Shown here piece by piece: positions 26,501-36,808 of a stretch of DNA of 64,000 bases. The first letter of the stretch is position 1, and the number at the start of each line of letters is the position of its first letter. The translations under genes were made by a program, and so were the position numbers. Location: NCBI GenBank assembly GCA_033239525.1, contig BSYO01000005.1, positions 26,443,341-26,507,340 of the forward strand, given 5' to 3'. The notes under the pieces are model-generated. The model was not told the DNA's origin. It searched no databases and worked only from the letters and a program-made list of their open reading frames with translations. This DNA comes from Nepenthes gracilis (lineage: Eukaryota; Streptophyta; Magnoliopsida; Caryophyllales; Nepenthaceae).

Positions 26501-29500
26501 CCTTTTTATGTTTCATCATCAGTATTCAATTTAGTAAGAATCCTTTTTTTGTAATTAAAAGACTGGCCATCTGCATCTAAATATTATACCTCACTTATTT
26601 AAGATTTAACTGTCTTACATCTTGATAGGATTAATGGTAGTATTATGAAATCAAGGGTGTTTGACTACCCTTTTCACCAGACCAATGACCTGGATCATTT
26701 TCTACCAACCCGCCCTCCCAAAAAAAGTACTTGTGGGATATTCAAATTGCATTGATCGTAGATATTCAAATTTTGATCGTAGTACGTCCTGATTCCTTGT
26801 GTTTGTTTATTCCCAGGTTTCTAATATGTTACCGATTCTGAAACGTGGAATTGGAGTTCATCATTCTGGCCTGCTTCCCATTTTGAAGGAAGTCATTGAG
26901 ATACTATTTCAAGAAGGGCTCATCAAGGTAATAAGCTAAATATCATGGATATTGATGTTTGTCATGTGGACAGGAGATTATTGGTAATTTAATGCAGTCT
27001 TGTAATTTTGAGTTTACACTTGATTTTTTGATTTATCCTTTTAAACAATAAAATGGGTTTTTTACTTCTGATGCTTTCTCCTTCCTGGCTCAACTGGATG
27101 CAAAGCCATGGGAAATATTTTGCCTTGAATTTCGGGAAGGTTAATCAGGGGAAGGGGATTTGTAGGTGATTCATTATAAGAATTTGGTAAATTTTTTGTA
27201 TGGGACGAGGGCTAGAAGTAATTTCAGTTGTCGCAAAAAGCTTCATTTGTTCCATAGGTTTGGATCGATATTATGGATGGATGTCCCTTGAAGCTCCAAG
27301 CTTTGGCTAAAGACCCAAATCTGAATCCAAGTCAAACAGATGGAGGAGTAAGAAGCAAGCCTGATCTGGTGTTGGCCAAATGTAAAACATTGTGATTGAT
27401 GAAGATTGGTGGTGTGGGAATCTGGTCATATGATTGACACTTATGGTGCAGAGGCTGAAAAAAAATAGTTTTTGGTAGACTTGGTTTTGTTGGAATTTGA
27501 ATCGGAAAGGAAGGTTGGACATGATCGAAGAACTGGTGCTGATGATCATGTTGTGCATGGGATGGGCCAAAACATGGAATTGCCTATGGTTGACTGGTAG
27601 TTATCAATGATTCATTGTGCGGGTCTCAAGTGAAGTGAAAGGAAATGACGTCCATTTTTGTCATGGCATAACAATCAAATGTGCATATTACAACAAAGGA
27701 GAGGGCTTATTGCCCATCCGTATGACATCTTGTCCAGCTATGCTCATTGCGAGCCAAGGGTGTAGCACTACACAAAGATATGAATGTATGCAGAAACTAA
27801 GTCCTGAGGGTTTAAAGCTTGTGGCCGGATGGTTAGCAACAGTAATTCCTTGAATGCTTCCAAAATTAAAGGGAAGGTTGGTATTATGAGGGTGAACTAT
27901 TAATTATGTATGTATTTCAGCTGGGCTTTTTACATAAAGTGCCTTTGGTTTCTTTGGCTGCTTTTGATTTGTTTCTTCTGTATTTCTATGGGAAATCCGG
28001 TCCTTATCTATGTTGGATCACATGAATGGCAACAATGATGTATGGGGGTTTCGGGATAATGAAGGTCAAATCTTTGGAGGTGTGCTTTTGTTTTTTGTTT
28101 TTTGTTTTTTTTTTTTTTTTTGCAACTATTTGTTTTATGGTTCCTGTAAATTGTAAAAGTTATTGAGCATCATATTTCTTCGGTTGCATTAATTTATGGC
28201 CTCTCTATGGTGCTCTGCTTTGAGCTCTTTAGATGAAATGTCCTACCATGCTCACTTGATAATGGAAGGCTGTTTTGTGCATGTTGTCTTGTATAAGTTC
28301 CATTTTATCTGTACTTGATCTTCTTTTGGAGGTGGCCTTATGCTCTTGGTGATGTTTTCTTGTCATCAGTAAATTCTTCTTTCATCAAACAAGACATTGT
28401 GATCATTTTTTTTCCTTGCTATGAGATACCCTCTCATCGTGTGTAATTTAGATGATTCGATGCTGAGTTCATGTGGCATATTTCTAAAACTTGTCAAAAC
28501 ACTGTTGTATTACAAGTTGCTGCAAAGTTTGAATCAAATTTCTTTAGTGTTTGTTTGCCACAGAGACCTTTAGCATAGGCTTGAACATGCCAGCGAAGAC
28601 AGTTGTGTTCACAAACGTTCGTAAATTTGATGGTGACAAGTTCAGATGGATATCCAGTGGGGAGTATATACAGATGAGTGGTCGTGCCGGTCGTCGAGGT
28701 ATTGATGATCGTGGGATATGCATTCTTATGGTAGATGAGAAAATGGAACCTTCCACAGCTAAAATGATGCTTAAAGGAAGTGCTGATAGTTTGAACAGGT
28801 ATTCACTTGGTGCTTTTGATGCAGTCTATTGTTATAAAGTATTTTATGTGTCGATGATGTCTAACACTAATGGGTATGATCCTTGTTTATACAATAATTA
28901 TTATGGGATTAGATGTTGAGGAAGTTATATCATTACCCCAAGATTTTAGGGTGCTATAATTATCTGCAGATGTATGGGTGTTAAGTCAATTGCATTAATA
29001 CAAGACATAGGGACATGCTTGATTTTGGATGATAATGTTGCACAAATTCTCAAGTCCATCCTTTTTGCCACTTGTTCCTTTGTGTTGCAGTGCCTTCCAT
29101 TTAAGCTACAACATGCTTTTGAATCAATTGAGGTGTGAAGATGGTAATCCTGAAAATTTGCTGCGCAATTCATTTTATCAATTTCAAGCTGATCGTGCTA
29201 TTCCAGATCTTGAGGTTAGTCAATGGTGACTTCCAGTATTGATATTCAGTTCACCAAGTATTCATTTAACATGCCATTGTATAATTGCATCAGAAACATG
29301 TTGACGATCTTGAAGGAGAGAGAGATTCCATCATTATTGAGGAAGAAGATAGCTTGAAGAATTATTACTCTCTGATGGAGCAATACGAAAGTCTTAAAAA
29401 AGATGTACGTGATGTTGTTCTCTCTCCAAGGTACTGTTTGCCTTTCTTGCAGCCTGGTAGGCTTGTGTGTATCCAATCCACAAGGAATGATGAAAATTTG

Positions 29501-32500
29501 CCATATATCTCCCTCGAGGACCATGTCACTTGGGGCGTTATAATAAATTTTGAAAGGCTGAAGAGGACTTTTGACGGTGAGAACTTAGAGCTCTTTGTTA
29601 AGCAACATGTTCTACCTTTATTTTATTTTTGAATTGCCAAATATTTATGCAGATGATGCTAGTAAAAAGCCAGAGGATGCAGAGTATACTGTGGATGTCC
29701 TTACCAGATGCACGGTGAACAGAGACGAGGGGTTGAAGAAATCAATTAAAATTATTGCACTGAAAGAGCCTGGAGAGCCCATTGTAGTTTCTGTTCCTCT
29801 TTCTCAGGCAAGTTCCTGATACTGTCTTGGTTTTATTTTTGTTGATTTCTGTATATTGGTTCATACATAAAGTTTTATGAGTGAAAAAACACGTACAAGG
29901 ATGATGTGCATGGATGTGTGCAACAGAAATTAACATTAGCTAGTTTAATAATTAAAGGAGGACCGATGCACTACATGAATAGAAATAGAAGAAAGAAGAA
30001 GATTATGAAAATAGCAACTTGTTTTTCCTGGGTTGTTTTTTGGTTAGGGGGAATATAGATTGCATATCCTGTAATTAACTCTGCTGGTCTGTTGTGTAGA
30101 GTGGGAAAGTGCATTCTTTTTATGGAGTATTAATTTTGGATATCAACTGAAGGGGTGGATCCCTCGAACAATTTGCTATCTTTGTGCTTGGATTAAGGAT
30201 TTATAATTGTTAAAGATTCAGAAATATCTTAAGGAAATGAAGGATTTTTGTAATAGTTTATGTTTCTTTATGGGTGAGGATGGTAAGGCAATTTGCCTTG
30301 CATGCATGAGATTTGAGGTTTGAGTGCTCACATACCTCAACACAATTTTACTTACCGGAAAAAAAAAAAAGAACAGAGGATGGTAAGGCAATCAGGCCAT
30401 TTGAGCAGATAGGGAGTAGATGGTTCAATGTCATTTCTGAGTAGAAAGTGGGGGTTGTTTTCCTGTCTGACAGGGTTTGATGGGCTGTGTTTCTTCTTGC
30501 TTCTTTTTTTTTTCTTTCCTTTTTTTTTTTTTTGGGTGTGGAAGGGTGTTACTCATTTTATTTTATAAATATTGTGATCGATGTATTCTGTTTTAAAGCT
30601 GATCCCGACCCCTCGATTGCTTTTTTCACTTCTTATTGTTTCCCAAGGGGAAAACCAAAAATATTGCAGTTTTTTGTAAAAATTGGGTGGATGTGGAATA
30701 GGTTGGGATCCCATTTTTTATTGAATAGTCTATCTATTGGAATACCTATTTTTAAAGAAAAAGTCTCTGTTCATTATTATTAGTCCGAGGAAATTGATGA
30801 TGCACAGTTTTGCTTTGGTAGGGAATCCATGGATTTGGTAAGTTTGGTTAAATATTATGCTGAAAACCTCTGGCATAAACTTTGTTGTGATTATATTCTC
30901 CCCCTTCTCAGCAAGTGGGAAAGCAAGGCTGATAAAACTTTCCATTGTAACAGCTCTACAGTTTAAGTAGTGTACGCATAGTCATATCAAAGGATCTTTT
31001 GCCACTGGAAGCTCGAGAAAACACACTTAAGAAGGTTTCAGAAGTTCTTTCTAGATTTTCTAAGAAGGGGATTCCCCTCCTGGATCCTGAAGAAGACATG
31101 AAGGTACATTTAATGGAATTGCATTCTCTTTGGCTCAATTCATCTGGCTCTCCACAAATCATCTCAACTATTTTACATTCTTCAGGTTCAAAGTAACTCA
31201 TACAAAAAGGCTGTTCGCCGTATAGAAGCTTTAGAAAGCTTGTTTGACAAGCATGAAGTGGCAAAGTCTCCACTTATTGAGCAGAAACTCAAAGTTTTGC
31301 ACACGAAGCAAGAATTGAATGCCCAGATAAAGTCAGTTAAGAGAGTAATGCGTTCTTCCAGTGCTCTGGTATTTAAAGATGAACTGAAGGCAAGGAAACG
31401 AGTTCTCAGGAGGCTAGGGTAAAAAGTCTCATTATTATTGACTTCCAGTGTTGAGCTTGGGGAGAAATGATTGTCATAGACAATATTACCTGTTAACAGT
31501 AATCTGTTTTTTGTTACTATCCTTTTTCCAAACGAGCAAAAGGTGGAGTTGGCGTGGCCCCCCAGTTCTTAACATTGACGAACCAAAGGAAAAAAACTTT
31601 TGTGGCTTGATGAGCTGCTGCCCTTTGTTTTCCTGTGCAGCTTTGGAAAACCTCCATTAAAAGCGTTATTTTCCTGTCCTGATGGGAAAACCTCACACTT
31701 TTTTGTCTTGTAAAATTTGATGGGGAAACCTCAGCCATTTTGTTGGGAACTTGATTGTAGATATTTATTAGTTTGTCAGTGGTATAGTGATTCATGTTTT
31801 AGGTGCTCTTTTATATTTTGATTTGTATGTCAATGTCAAATATTACTTATTCTCCTGGAGAATCAATCAGAACTGAACTTTTCTGTTGGGAAAGCCATTG
31901 AGTTTAAGTAAAACATAGTACTTGTTTTCCTAAGTACTTGACAAAGGGGTCTCTGTAGTGTGCTTAACCATCTAACTATTTGGCAATTTTATAAGGTTCA
32001 ATCTATATGCTCATCAGCACAGCTCTATTCGCAATAACATCTGCATCCTCAGATTGCTTGTGATCATCAGTCTAATGTTTTCACTGGTTTAGAATTTGTT
32101 TTTTGTTGCTTTCCTATATTTTGAGGAGTATCATACATTGTCATTTTCAAATCTTGGGTGGATGTAACTGCAGATACATTACTAGGGATGATGTGGTGGA
32201 GTTGAAGGGTAAGGTGGCTTGTGAAATTAGTAGTGCAGATGAGTTGATCCTGACTGAGCTCATGCTCAATGGTGTTCTGAAGGACACAAAAGTTGAAGAG
32301 ATGGTGTCTCTTCTGTCGTGTTTTGTGTGGAAGGAGAAGCTTCCAGATTCTCAAAAGCCTAGAGAAGAACTTGAGTTGCTGTTTATACAATTGCAAGATA
32401 TAGCTGGTAGGGTTGCTAAAGTGGAGCTTGAATGCAAGGTAGATTATATGTTCCTTTTAATCTGAACTCATAAATTGATACATGCCAAGTTTTTTTACAC

Positions 32501-35276
32501 TTTGTTTTAACTTATAAAATCAACAGTGTCTTAAGTTTTTTTGTAGGAGAAGGTACCGGGTATGTAGGAGGAGGACGCATTTTTTCTTATCTTTTTTTGT
32601 ATTTATTATATGAATCAATCTTTTTTTTAATTTGTTTTGTGATTCGGTGATTAGTCTTTGAATTTTAAAAAATCTTGAAAGAATAAAGACATAGAATAAA
32701 TAGAATAACAGCCTACTTTGAATTTGAATGTTAATGAAAAAAAGGGATAACTAGTTAGTACATGAATTACTTTCACCACTTGACAAGTGATTCATGTGTA
32801 CGAATCCCCATGACATGAAATCTTTTTAGACACTTGCGAAATCATGAATCATGGTCCTGTAAATTCTGTCATTTAATAAATCAAGATTTGGTATCAGTGA
32901 TTTGGCATTCTATTAAATTCAGAATTCAACCTAAAGAAATCAAAAGATGCTCCAGTTCACTAGGTTCTTACATTATAGGGCCATGAGAGGATTGGATGCA
33001 TGTAGTCTTACTCTTGTATTACATAGAGAAAGTTTTCATGCTTTTAACTAATGACCTCACGGTCATAATAGTGCAATCTTATCATTTGCTCCTAAGGCAG
33101 GCCCTCTAACACAACATGAAGTGATGCCAATGATAGGTTTGAGCTCAGCAAACTAGACAACAGATGGGAGCTTATTTTGCAGAAATATATATTTTTTTCT
33201 TTTGTAAAACCTTGTTATTTATATACATATGCATACATATTGAGGGGGCTCTTGAAGAAGTCATTGTAGACACGTGTTTGTGTCTACTGTTCATACTGGT
33301 TCATAAGATGGTATGGACCCTATTGTTTTATAATGTTATCAATGAGTGCCTTGATTTGGCTCCTTGTGGACAATGAATGCCCTCATATTGGTGCTTAGTG
33401 ACAACCACTGGGAACTAGTTTGCGGTTTCTAAGATGAACATTTTCCCTCATGTATAATGAATTGGAAAACCATAATGTTGGACTTGTGTTTTTAATTTTA
33501 GTTGGGCCTTTTATTTAGAAACCCTCTAGCAGGCCACTGGCCTTGCAACCAAGTCCCATCAGATCTACGCCTACTAAGGTCCTTATAATCAGAATTTCCA
33601 TTGCATATATTGTCCATATGGGACGGGTGTTACAATCTTCCCCACTCAAATCCCTGACGTCCTCATTAGGGCCTGATCCTTTCTTTCTAGGAGTTGTGGG
33701 AACTTGGAGGTCTCTCACACCATGCTTCTTTTGGCTCTAATATCATCCATAATGCCTTGAGTAGGCCACTGGCCTAACAACCAAGGCCACTTGGACCTTT
33801 TATCCTCAACATCACATAGGCCTAGGAAACGAGAAGAACTCTTGTTGCTAATAGTATCACTACCGAGGTCTTGTAAGCCTAACTTTCCTCCCTTTCATCT
33901 TCCATGTGGCACAAAGATATCACACGTTCTTTAACGGGCATTGGTTTCGATGGAATAACCAACCAATAAATATTTCCAAGAATATTTATTTCCTGATAAT
34001 GCTTAATTCTTTGTTTGGTTGGCATTTTTTGTAGGAACAGTTATTCTCAAGGTAGTATTTACTACCGGAGTGATGGAAATAACTAACAACCATCAGGGTG
34101 GTAATTTCAACTGTAGACTTTAAGTAATAAGTACTTCCAGCTGGCCTCTGTTTGCCTCCTTCATCCACCTCCATTGCTAGTCACCTGAAACAGTTATTCC
34201 CACTTTATTCAGCAATTACTCTGAAATGGAATAGTTATTCCCAGCTCAAACAAAAATGCAATATTCTCCCCACCTTATTCAATTTCGACAATCAAACATA
34301 CCATCCTGTATATGTAAAATTACTGGGTGGAATTTTGCTGGAGTTTCAAGTGCTGTTTGGGATAATGGCCGTAGCATTTCAAAGTACCATTTTGCTGATT
34401 GCTCATTTCACTTTTCACATTGAAGATGCATTCTCATTCTTCAAGTTAATGGGTCGCATAGCAAACTTCCATGTTCCTTACAGTAATTCCTGATATATAT
34501 CCTTTTTTGATAGGCAAAGTTAGCGGAGGGAAATTGAACTCGGGATCTTTTGGTCAAGGATTTCAACCTTCCTACCTTTTTATATTGAGCTAATACAAAC
34601 TTCTTTACTGGTAAAGGGGAGCCTTATAGTTGATTTAAGTCATGGAATGTATAATAATGTAAGTTAAGACCGTGTGCTGTAGACCTAAATTGATCCTATC
34701 CTTTCTTGGACCCTGCGCATTGTAGGAGTTTTGCATATCGAACAACCTTCATAAACTTCTTGGCATTTGCACATTCAATTGTGATGACTGGGAAATGATA
34801 ATGCTAGGCAAGTTTAAGTATGGAGTGACTTTTCTCTGGATTTGCGTCAAGATTCATGCCTGTGAATGTTGATACATAGCTGGCGGTGACTCTGGGAAGT
34901 TTTACCGATGTTATTGCACTCTTGATGATTGATTTAATTTATGAGCAGACTGATATCAAATGCTTTGCTATTTTATTTATTTATTTTCTTATGACAGGTC
35001 CAAATGGATATAGAGAAGTTTGTGAGCTCCTTCCGGCCTGATATCATGGAGGCAGTCTATGCTTGGGCAAAAGGATCTAAGTTTTACCAGATTATGGAAA
35101 TTACACAGGTTTTTGAGGGAAGCTTGATCAGGGCAATTAGGAGGTTGGAAGAAATTCTTCAGCAGCTTATTCAAGCTGCTAAATCTATTGGGGAGACGGA
35201 GCTGGAGTCCAAATTCGAGGAGGCTGTTTCCAAGATTAAGAGGGACATTGTCTTTGCTGCATCTCTCTACCTGTGA
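11457..35276 (+). CDS. MTR4: DExH-box ATP-dependent RNA helicase MTR4, complete gene with 14 coding exons
   Basis: This is the helicase of the nuclear exosome. In plants it unwinds and feeds pre-rRNA by-products and aberrant transcripts to the 3'-5' exosome in the nucleolus and nucleoplasm. Exons: 11457-11708, 13472-13672, 13757-13975, 15901-16239, 17038-17142, 26817-26927, 28548-28798, 29091-29214, 29294-29576, 29653-29807, 30954-31103, 31186-31418, 32174-32438, 34998-35276. These total 2,967 nt, or 988 codons plus stop, the full family length with every phase kept. Motifs: SAHTSAGKT (86-94), DEVH (178-181), SAT (209-211), [12 protein letters not shown] (413-424), [10 protein letters not shown] (451-460). 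An arch/KOW insertion (about 560-770) and a C-terminal DSHCT domain (about 810-988) follow, ending in AASLYL. The N-terminus (MAALKRK...) and arch region fit MTR4 better than its paralogue HEN2. No coding lesion is seen. Confidence 0.96.
11709..13471 (+). other. MTR4 intron 1, no mobile element recognised
   Basis: 1,763-base GT-AG intron. It has a G/T-rich stretch near 11,980-12,060 (GGTGGTGGT-like) that yields spurious ORFs on both strands. Nothing else is supported. Confidence 0.8.
13472..13672 (+). CDS. MTR4: MTR4 exon 2
   Basis: Residues 85-151. It contains the ATP-binding loop SAHTSAGKT and the motif Ia block [12 protein letters not shown]. Phase 0 at both ends. Confidence 0.95.
13757..13975 (+). 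CDS. MTR4: MTR4 exon 3
   Basis: Residues 152-224. It carries the Walker B box DEVH and motif III SAT of the first RecA domain. The acceptor follows a long T run; donor AAG|gtgata. Confidence 0.95.
14458..14498 (+). repeat. (CA)n microsatellite
   Basis: Uninterrupted CA dinucleotides, about 20 units, inside MTR4 intron 3. Confidence 0.97.
14770..14920 (+). repeat. Direct duplication, two ~63-67-bp copies
   Basis: Copies at 14,770-14,832 and 14,854-14,920 share GCTxGATGT, CATTTATTGTG and AGAGGGACAACT followed by AATGGATGG. They lie 20 bases apart. Confidence 0.85.
15042..15119 (+). repeat. Tandem duplication, two ~39-bp copies
   Basis: Adjacent copies share TGATGATGAGGAAGAATGAT and differ at a few bases. 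Confidence 0.9.
15901..16239 (+). CDS. MTR4: MTR4 exon 4
   Basis: Residues 225-337. It covers the end of the first RecA domain and the start of the second, including motif IV ([12 protein letters not shown]). Donor CAG|gtataa. Confidence 0.95.
16240..17037 (+). other. MTR4 intron 4
   Basis: 798-base intron with a C-run/A-run junction near 16,826-16,850. Nothing else recognised. Confidence 0.8.
17038..17142 (+). CDS. MTR4: MTR4 exon 5
   Basis: Residues 338-372, rich in Asp, Asn and Lys (including SDDDKKLPQ), as at this position in plant MTR4. Donor CAG|gtacat opens the 9.7 kb intron. Confidence 0.94.
18050..20440 (+). mobile_element. L1-type LINE remnant, sense to MTR4, many stops
   Basis: Reverse-transcriptase landmarks of plant L1 elements appear in order across several frames. 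There is a KREEKNT-like segment near 18,190, then [18 protein letters not shown] followed by LDIEKSCD (18,548-18,655). A LSPY-like block lies near 18,842, [11 protein letters not shown] at about 18,968-19,002, LPLGANHKE at 19,163-19,190 and GLGF near 19,400. A C-terminal WMETN-like part lies near 20,275. The catalytic FADD is FAND. Frames shift and stop repeatedly, so it cannot move. Ends, poly-A tail and target duplication were not found. Confidence 0.85.
21481..21560. repeat. ATATCGG-type repeat fragment
   Basis: Dense short inverted motifs (TATATCGGCCGATA, CGATATATTGGCC) unlike the surrounding intron. A similar block lies at 62,660-62,900 in APC4, so it appears to belong to a dispersed repeat family. 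Confidence 0.55.
24487..25734. mobile_element. PIF/Harbinger-type nonautonomous element with TAA duplications
   Basis: The left end reads GGACTGTTCAGT. The right end, reverse-complemented, reads GGCACTGTTTAGT: the same terminus with one inserted base and one substitution. Both ends are flanked by TAA (24,484-24,486 and 25,735-25,737), the usual 3-base target duplication of this superfamily. The 1,248-base interior is very AT-rich with no transposase ORF. Subterminal A/G-rich and T/C-rich stretches are roughly inverted. Confidence 0.72.
26817..26927 (+). CDS. MTR4: MTR4 exon 6
   Basis: Residues 373-409 ([20 protein letters not shown]...), the conserved second RecA-domain block. Donor AAG|gtaata. 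Confidence 0.95.
26928..28547 (+). other. MTR4 intron 6
   Basis: 1,620-base intron. The stretch 27,100-27,860 is less AT-rich and gives ORFs on both strands, and may be an unrecognised element. A T-run and a TTTTTTGTTTT-like tract lie near 28,085-28,122. Confidence 0.75.
28548..28798 (+). CDS. MTR4: MTR4 exon 7
   Basis: Residues 410-493 (last codon split AG|T). It carries motif V ([12 protein letters not shown]) and the arginine-finger motif VI ([10 protein letters not shown]). Donor ACAG|gtattc. Confidence 0.95.
29091..29214 (+). CDS. MTR4: MTR4 exon 8
   Basis: Residues 494-534 ([14 protein letters not shown]...), the winged-helix region after the RecA core. Phase 2 to 0. The preceding intron 7 is 292 bases. 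Confidence 0.94.
29294..29576 (+). CDS. MTR4: MTR4 exon 9
   Basis: Residues 535-629. A long acidic helix ([19 protein letters not shown]) leads into the arch and the start of the KOW-like part. Donor GACG|gtgaga; the last codon is split G|AT. Confidence 0.92.
29653..29807 (+). CDS. MTR4: MTR4 exon 10 (GC donor)
   Basis: Residues to 680, KOW/arch region ending VSVPLSQ. Reading on would meet a stop at 29,817-29,819. The only donor that keeps the frame to exon 11 is CAG|GCAAGT, a GC-AG intron with otherwise perfect donor consensus. Confidence 0.9.
29808..30953 (+). other. MTR4 intron 10, GC-AG type, carrying a short retroposon
   Basis: 1,146-base intron starting GCAAGT and ending TAACAG. It contains a short poly-A-tailed insertion flanked by a perfect 17-base direct repeat (separate entry). 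Confidence 0.85.
30276..30392 (+). mobile_element. Short SINE-like retroposon with 17-bp target-site duplication
   Basis: The 17 bases GAGGATGGTAAGGCAAT occur at 30,276-30,292 and identically at 30,376-30,392. Between them lie 83 bases ending in a run of 12 A followed by GAACA. The body has TTTGAGGTTTGAGTGCTC, resembling a tRNA-type B box. A long perfect duplication plus a poly-A tail is the mark of LINE-type retroposition. No upstream A box is clear, so it may be 5'-truncated. Confidence 0.7.
30954..31103 (+). CDS. MTR4: MTR4 exon 11
   Basis: Residues 681-730 ([10 protein letters not shown]... LLPLEAREN...). The acceptor is AACAG|CTC. The next AG, eight bases on, would put a stop in frame after two codons and is excluded. 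Donor AAG|gtacat. Confidence 0.92.
31186..31418 (+). CDS. MTR4: MTR4 exon 12
   Basis: Residues 731-808, the end of the arch and entry to the C-terminal helical domain ([15 protein letters not shown]). The last codon is split GG|A. Intron 11 before it is only 82 bases. Confidence 0.94.
31419..32173 (+). other. MTR4 intron 12
   Basis: 755-base GT-AG intron. GGGAAAACCTC-like words recur at 31,640-31,735. No element assigned. Confidence 0.8.
32174..32438 (+). CDS. MTR4: MTR4 exon 13
   Basis: Residues 808-896, DSHCT domain ([21 protein letters not shown]). Donor AAG|gtagat, phase 0. Confidence 0.95.
33520..33800 (-). mobile_element. LTR retroelement fragment, minus strand, with primer-binding-site remnant
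   Basis: GGCTCTAATATCA (33,731-33,743) is the reverse complement of TGATATTAGAGCC, close to the Met-tRNA primer site TGGTATCAGAGCC. About 235 bases apart, AGGCCACTGGCCT appears twice (near 33,532 and 33,764), each followed by an AACAACCAAG- or GCAACCAAG-type run. This looks like a decayed short LTR element such as a TRIM, but intact LTR limits could not be set. Confidence 0.45.
34500..34610 (-). mobile_element. tRNA-derived SINE-like fragment, minus strand
   Basis: On the minus strand it reads GATCCCGAGTTCAATTTCCC, a B-box-like promoter word. It ends in TTTGCCTATCAAAAAAGG, the tail type shared by plant SINEs and L1 LINEs. No target duplication established. Confidence 0.5.
34998..35276 (+). 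CDS. MTR4: MTR4 exon 14 (last)
   Basis: Residues 897-988, the end of the DSHCT domain ([19 protein letters not shown]) to the family C-terminus [10 protein letters not shown] and TGA at 35,274-35,276. Confidence 0.96.
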   Translation, partial: VQMDIEKFVSSFRPDIMEAVYAWAKGSKFYQIMEITQVFEGSLIRAIRRLEEILQQLIQAAKSIGETELESKFEEAVSKIKRDIVFAASLYL

Positions 35277-36808
35277 TTCACTGTCGGAATTGGGAGAGGT
35301 TCGATGGAAAGCCTTTCATCTTTGTGTTTATGTGCACGTTGACATTGTTTACGAAATCGTAGAGTTGACAGCTAACAAGTGCAGATGGGTGTACACTCCA
35401 ACAGTGGAATCATAACCTTCTTTATCTGATAATGTATGGTCTTGTCATAGAAAAATGACATCCGGAAATGCTAATCTGTCAATCACTAGTCCTTAATGAT
35501 GACGGGTTCTTTGGTGTTTTTTCCCACAGTCGAGGAGGAGATCATCTGAGCTGAAAAGCCTCACCATGTAAGTAGCCTGCTTCAATATTTGGACATGCTT
35601 AGTTGCTTCTTTTTGGTACTACATAGGTAGTGACATGTCTTAAATGACATCAGAGATCAGCAAATTTTCAATATTTATGCTAAAAAAGTGCCATTATCTA
35701 TTGGAATTTGCCTCCATAGTGCAAGTTTTGTTACTGCATTTTTTGTATTTTTCTTACTTCTTGAGAACAATTTTTTTTTAGTGGGAAGTGTTTATTTTTA
35801 TTTTTATTTTTCAATTTCAAAGAAAGGGTATTTTTTTTTCTAGAGATTGTCTCATAGTGGGATTAGAAAGTGTCAAATGTATGCGTATTACTAATTTATT
35901 GAACGAGTCTTTATGGTTCGAATTCATTACCTTAAGATTTACTGCTTGAGACAATCATCATTTAGTGTCCTTTTTCAGAGAGGACAGGAATCAGGTTGTT
36001 TGCTTGCAGCTAGATCTCCCTGTGTGGACTCTGAGGTATCAAATTTTCGATGCTTGGCCTTGATGTAGAAAGCATTTCATCTGTTCTTGAGTAGTTTCTT
36101 CTAAAACTGCTTTTTCTTCCTCAATGAATGGTTTGGTAGAAGAATTTTTTTTTTTTTTTCCTGAAATTGTAGTTTATTCATTTTTAAATAAGTACGCAAC
36201 TCAATAAGAAATTATTTTGTTTAATTTTTAATGAATTTAGATAACCATTTGTTTTGATATAAGCAATCTATCTGTTCTTCCACGACAAAAGGGGCAATTT
36301 GGGATTGTTTGAGCGATTCACGTAATTGTGGATCAGTCTATTTGTTTTTAGTAGTTAATTTTTGTTGATATACCGGATTAATAATAACAAATTGTAACAA
36401 GTTACATTTGAAGTTATTCATATATAAAATGTCACAAAAATAATACTTAGAGATGGGAATTTTATTAATTGAGATTTAGATTTTTAAATTTCTCCTCTAT
36501 AACAAGTAGGTTTAACCAAGACATTTATAACAGAGCGAGATAAGTATTGTTTATTAGTATTTGAGTGTATTTTTTATTATTTTTATTGAACTTTCTTCTT
36601 ATATTAGCAAATTGTCAGCCATTAATACGACATTGTTTGATTCCAAATATTATATTTTGCCCTAAATACTAGCATTTAGATTAGCAAATACAAATGTTTC
36701 ACAAGATTATTTCATTTTAAATACATGTACCTAATTATTAATAAAATTTTTATACTACATTTGGTAGTGGAATAGAAGTTTTACGCTTATCTTATTTCTA
36801 ATAAAATC
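35277..36808 (+). other. MTR4 3' UTR and intergenic DNA
   Basis: The first few hundred bases are the likely 3' UTR; a polyadenylation site could not be fixed. From about 35,600 the sequence becomes AT-rich with T-runs and no coding signal. Confidence 0.6.

Larger units (their letters stand above)
17143..26816 (+). other. MTR4 intron 5, 9,674 bases, expanded by mobile elements
   Basis: The intron contains an L1-type LINE remnant (about 18,050-20,440), a repeat with ATATCGG-type inverted motifs near 21,490 and a 1.25 kb Harbinger-like element (24,487-25,734). Stretches 20,450-24,480 and 25,740-26,800 hold only short ORFs with no domain I can name; some are probably further decayed element sequence. 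The donor (CAG|gtacat) and acceptor (tcccag|GTT) are canonical and the phase is 0 on both sides. Confidence 0.88.
32439..34997 (+). other. MTR4 intron 13 with LTR-type and SINE fragments
   Basis: 2,559-base intron. It contains a minus-strand LTR retroelement fragment near 33,520-33,800 and a SINE-like fragment near 34,500-34,600, listed separately. The rest is unassigned. Confidence 0.8.

Noticed and set aside
30962..30970. Alternative acceptor CTACAG for MTR4 exon 11
   Set aside because: Would place TAG in frame after two codons; the upstream AACAG keeps the conserved LYSLSSV segment.
11457..35276. Assignment of the helicase to HEN2 or Ski2/Brr2 families
   Set aside because: N-terminus, arch length, 988-residue total and C-terminus match MTR4; Brr2 has two helicase cassettes and Ski2 differs in N-terminus and insertion.
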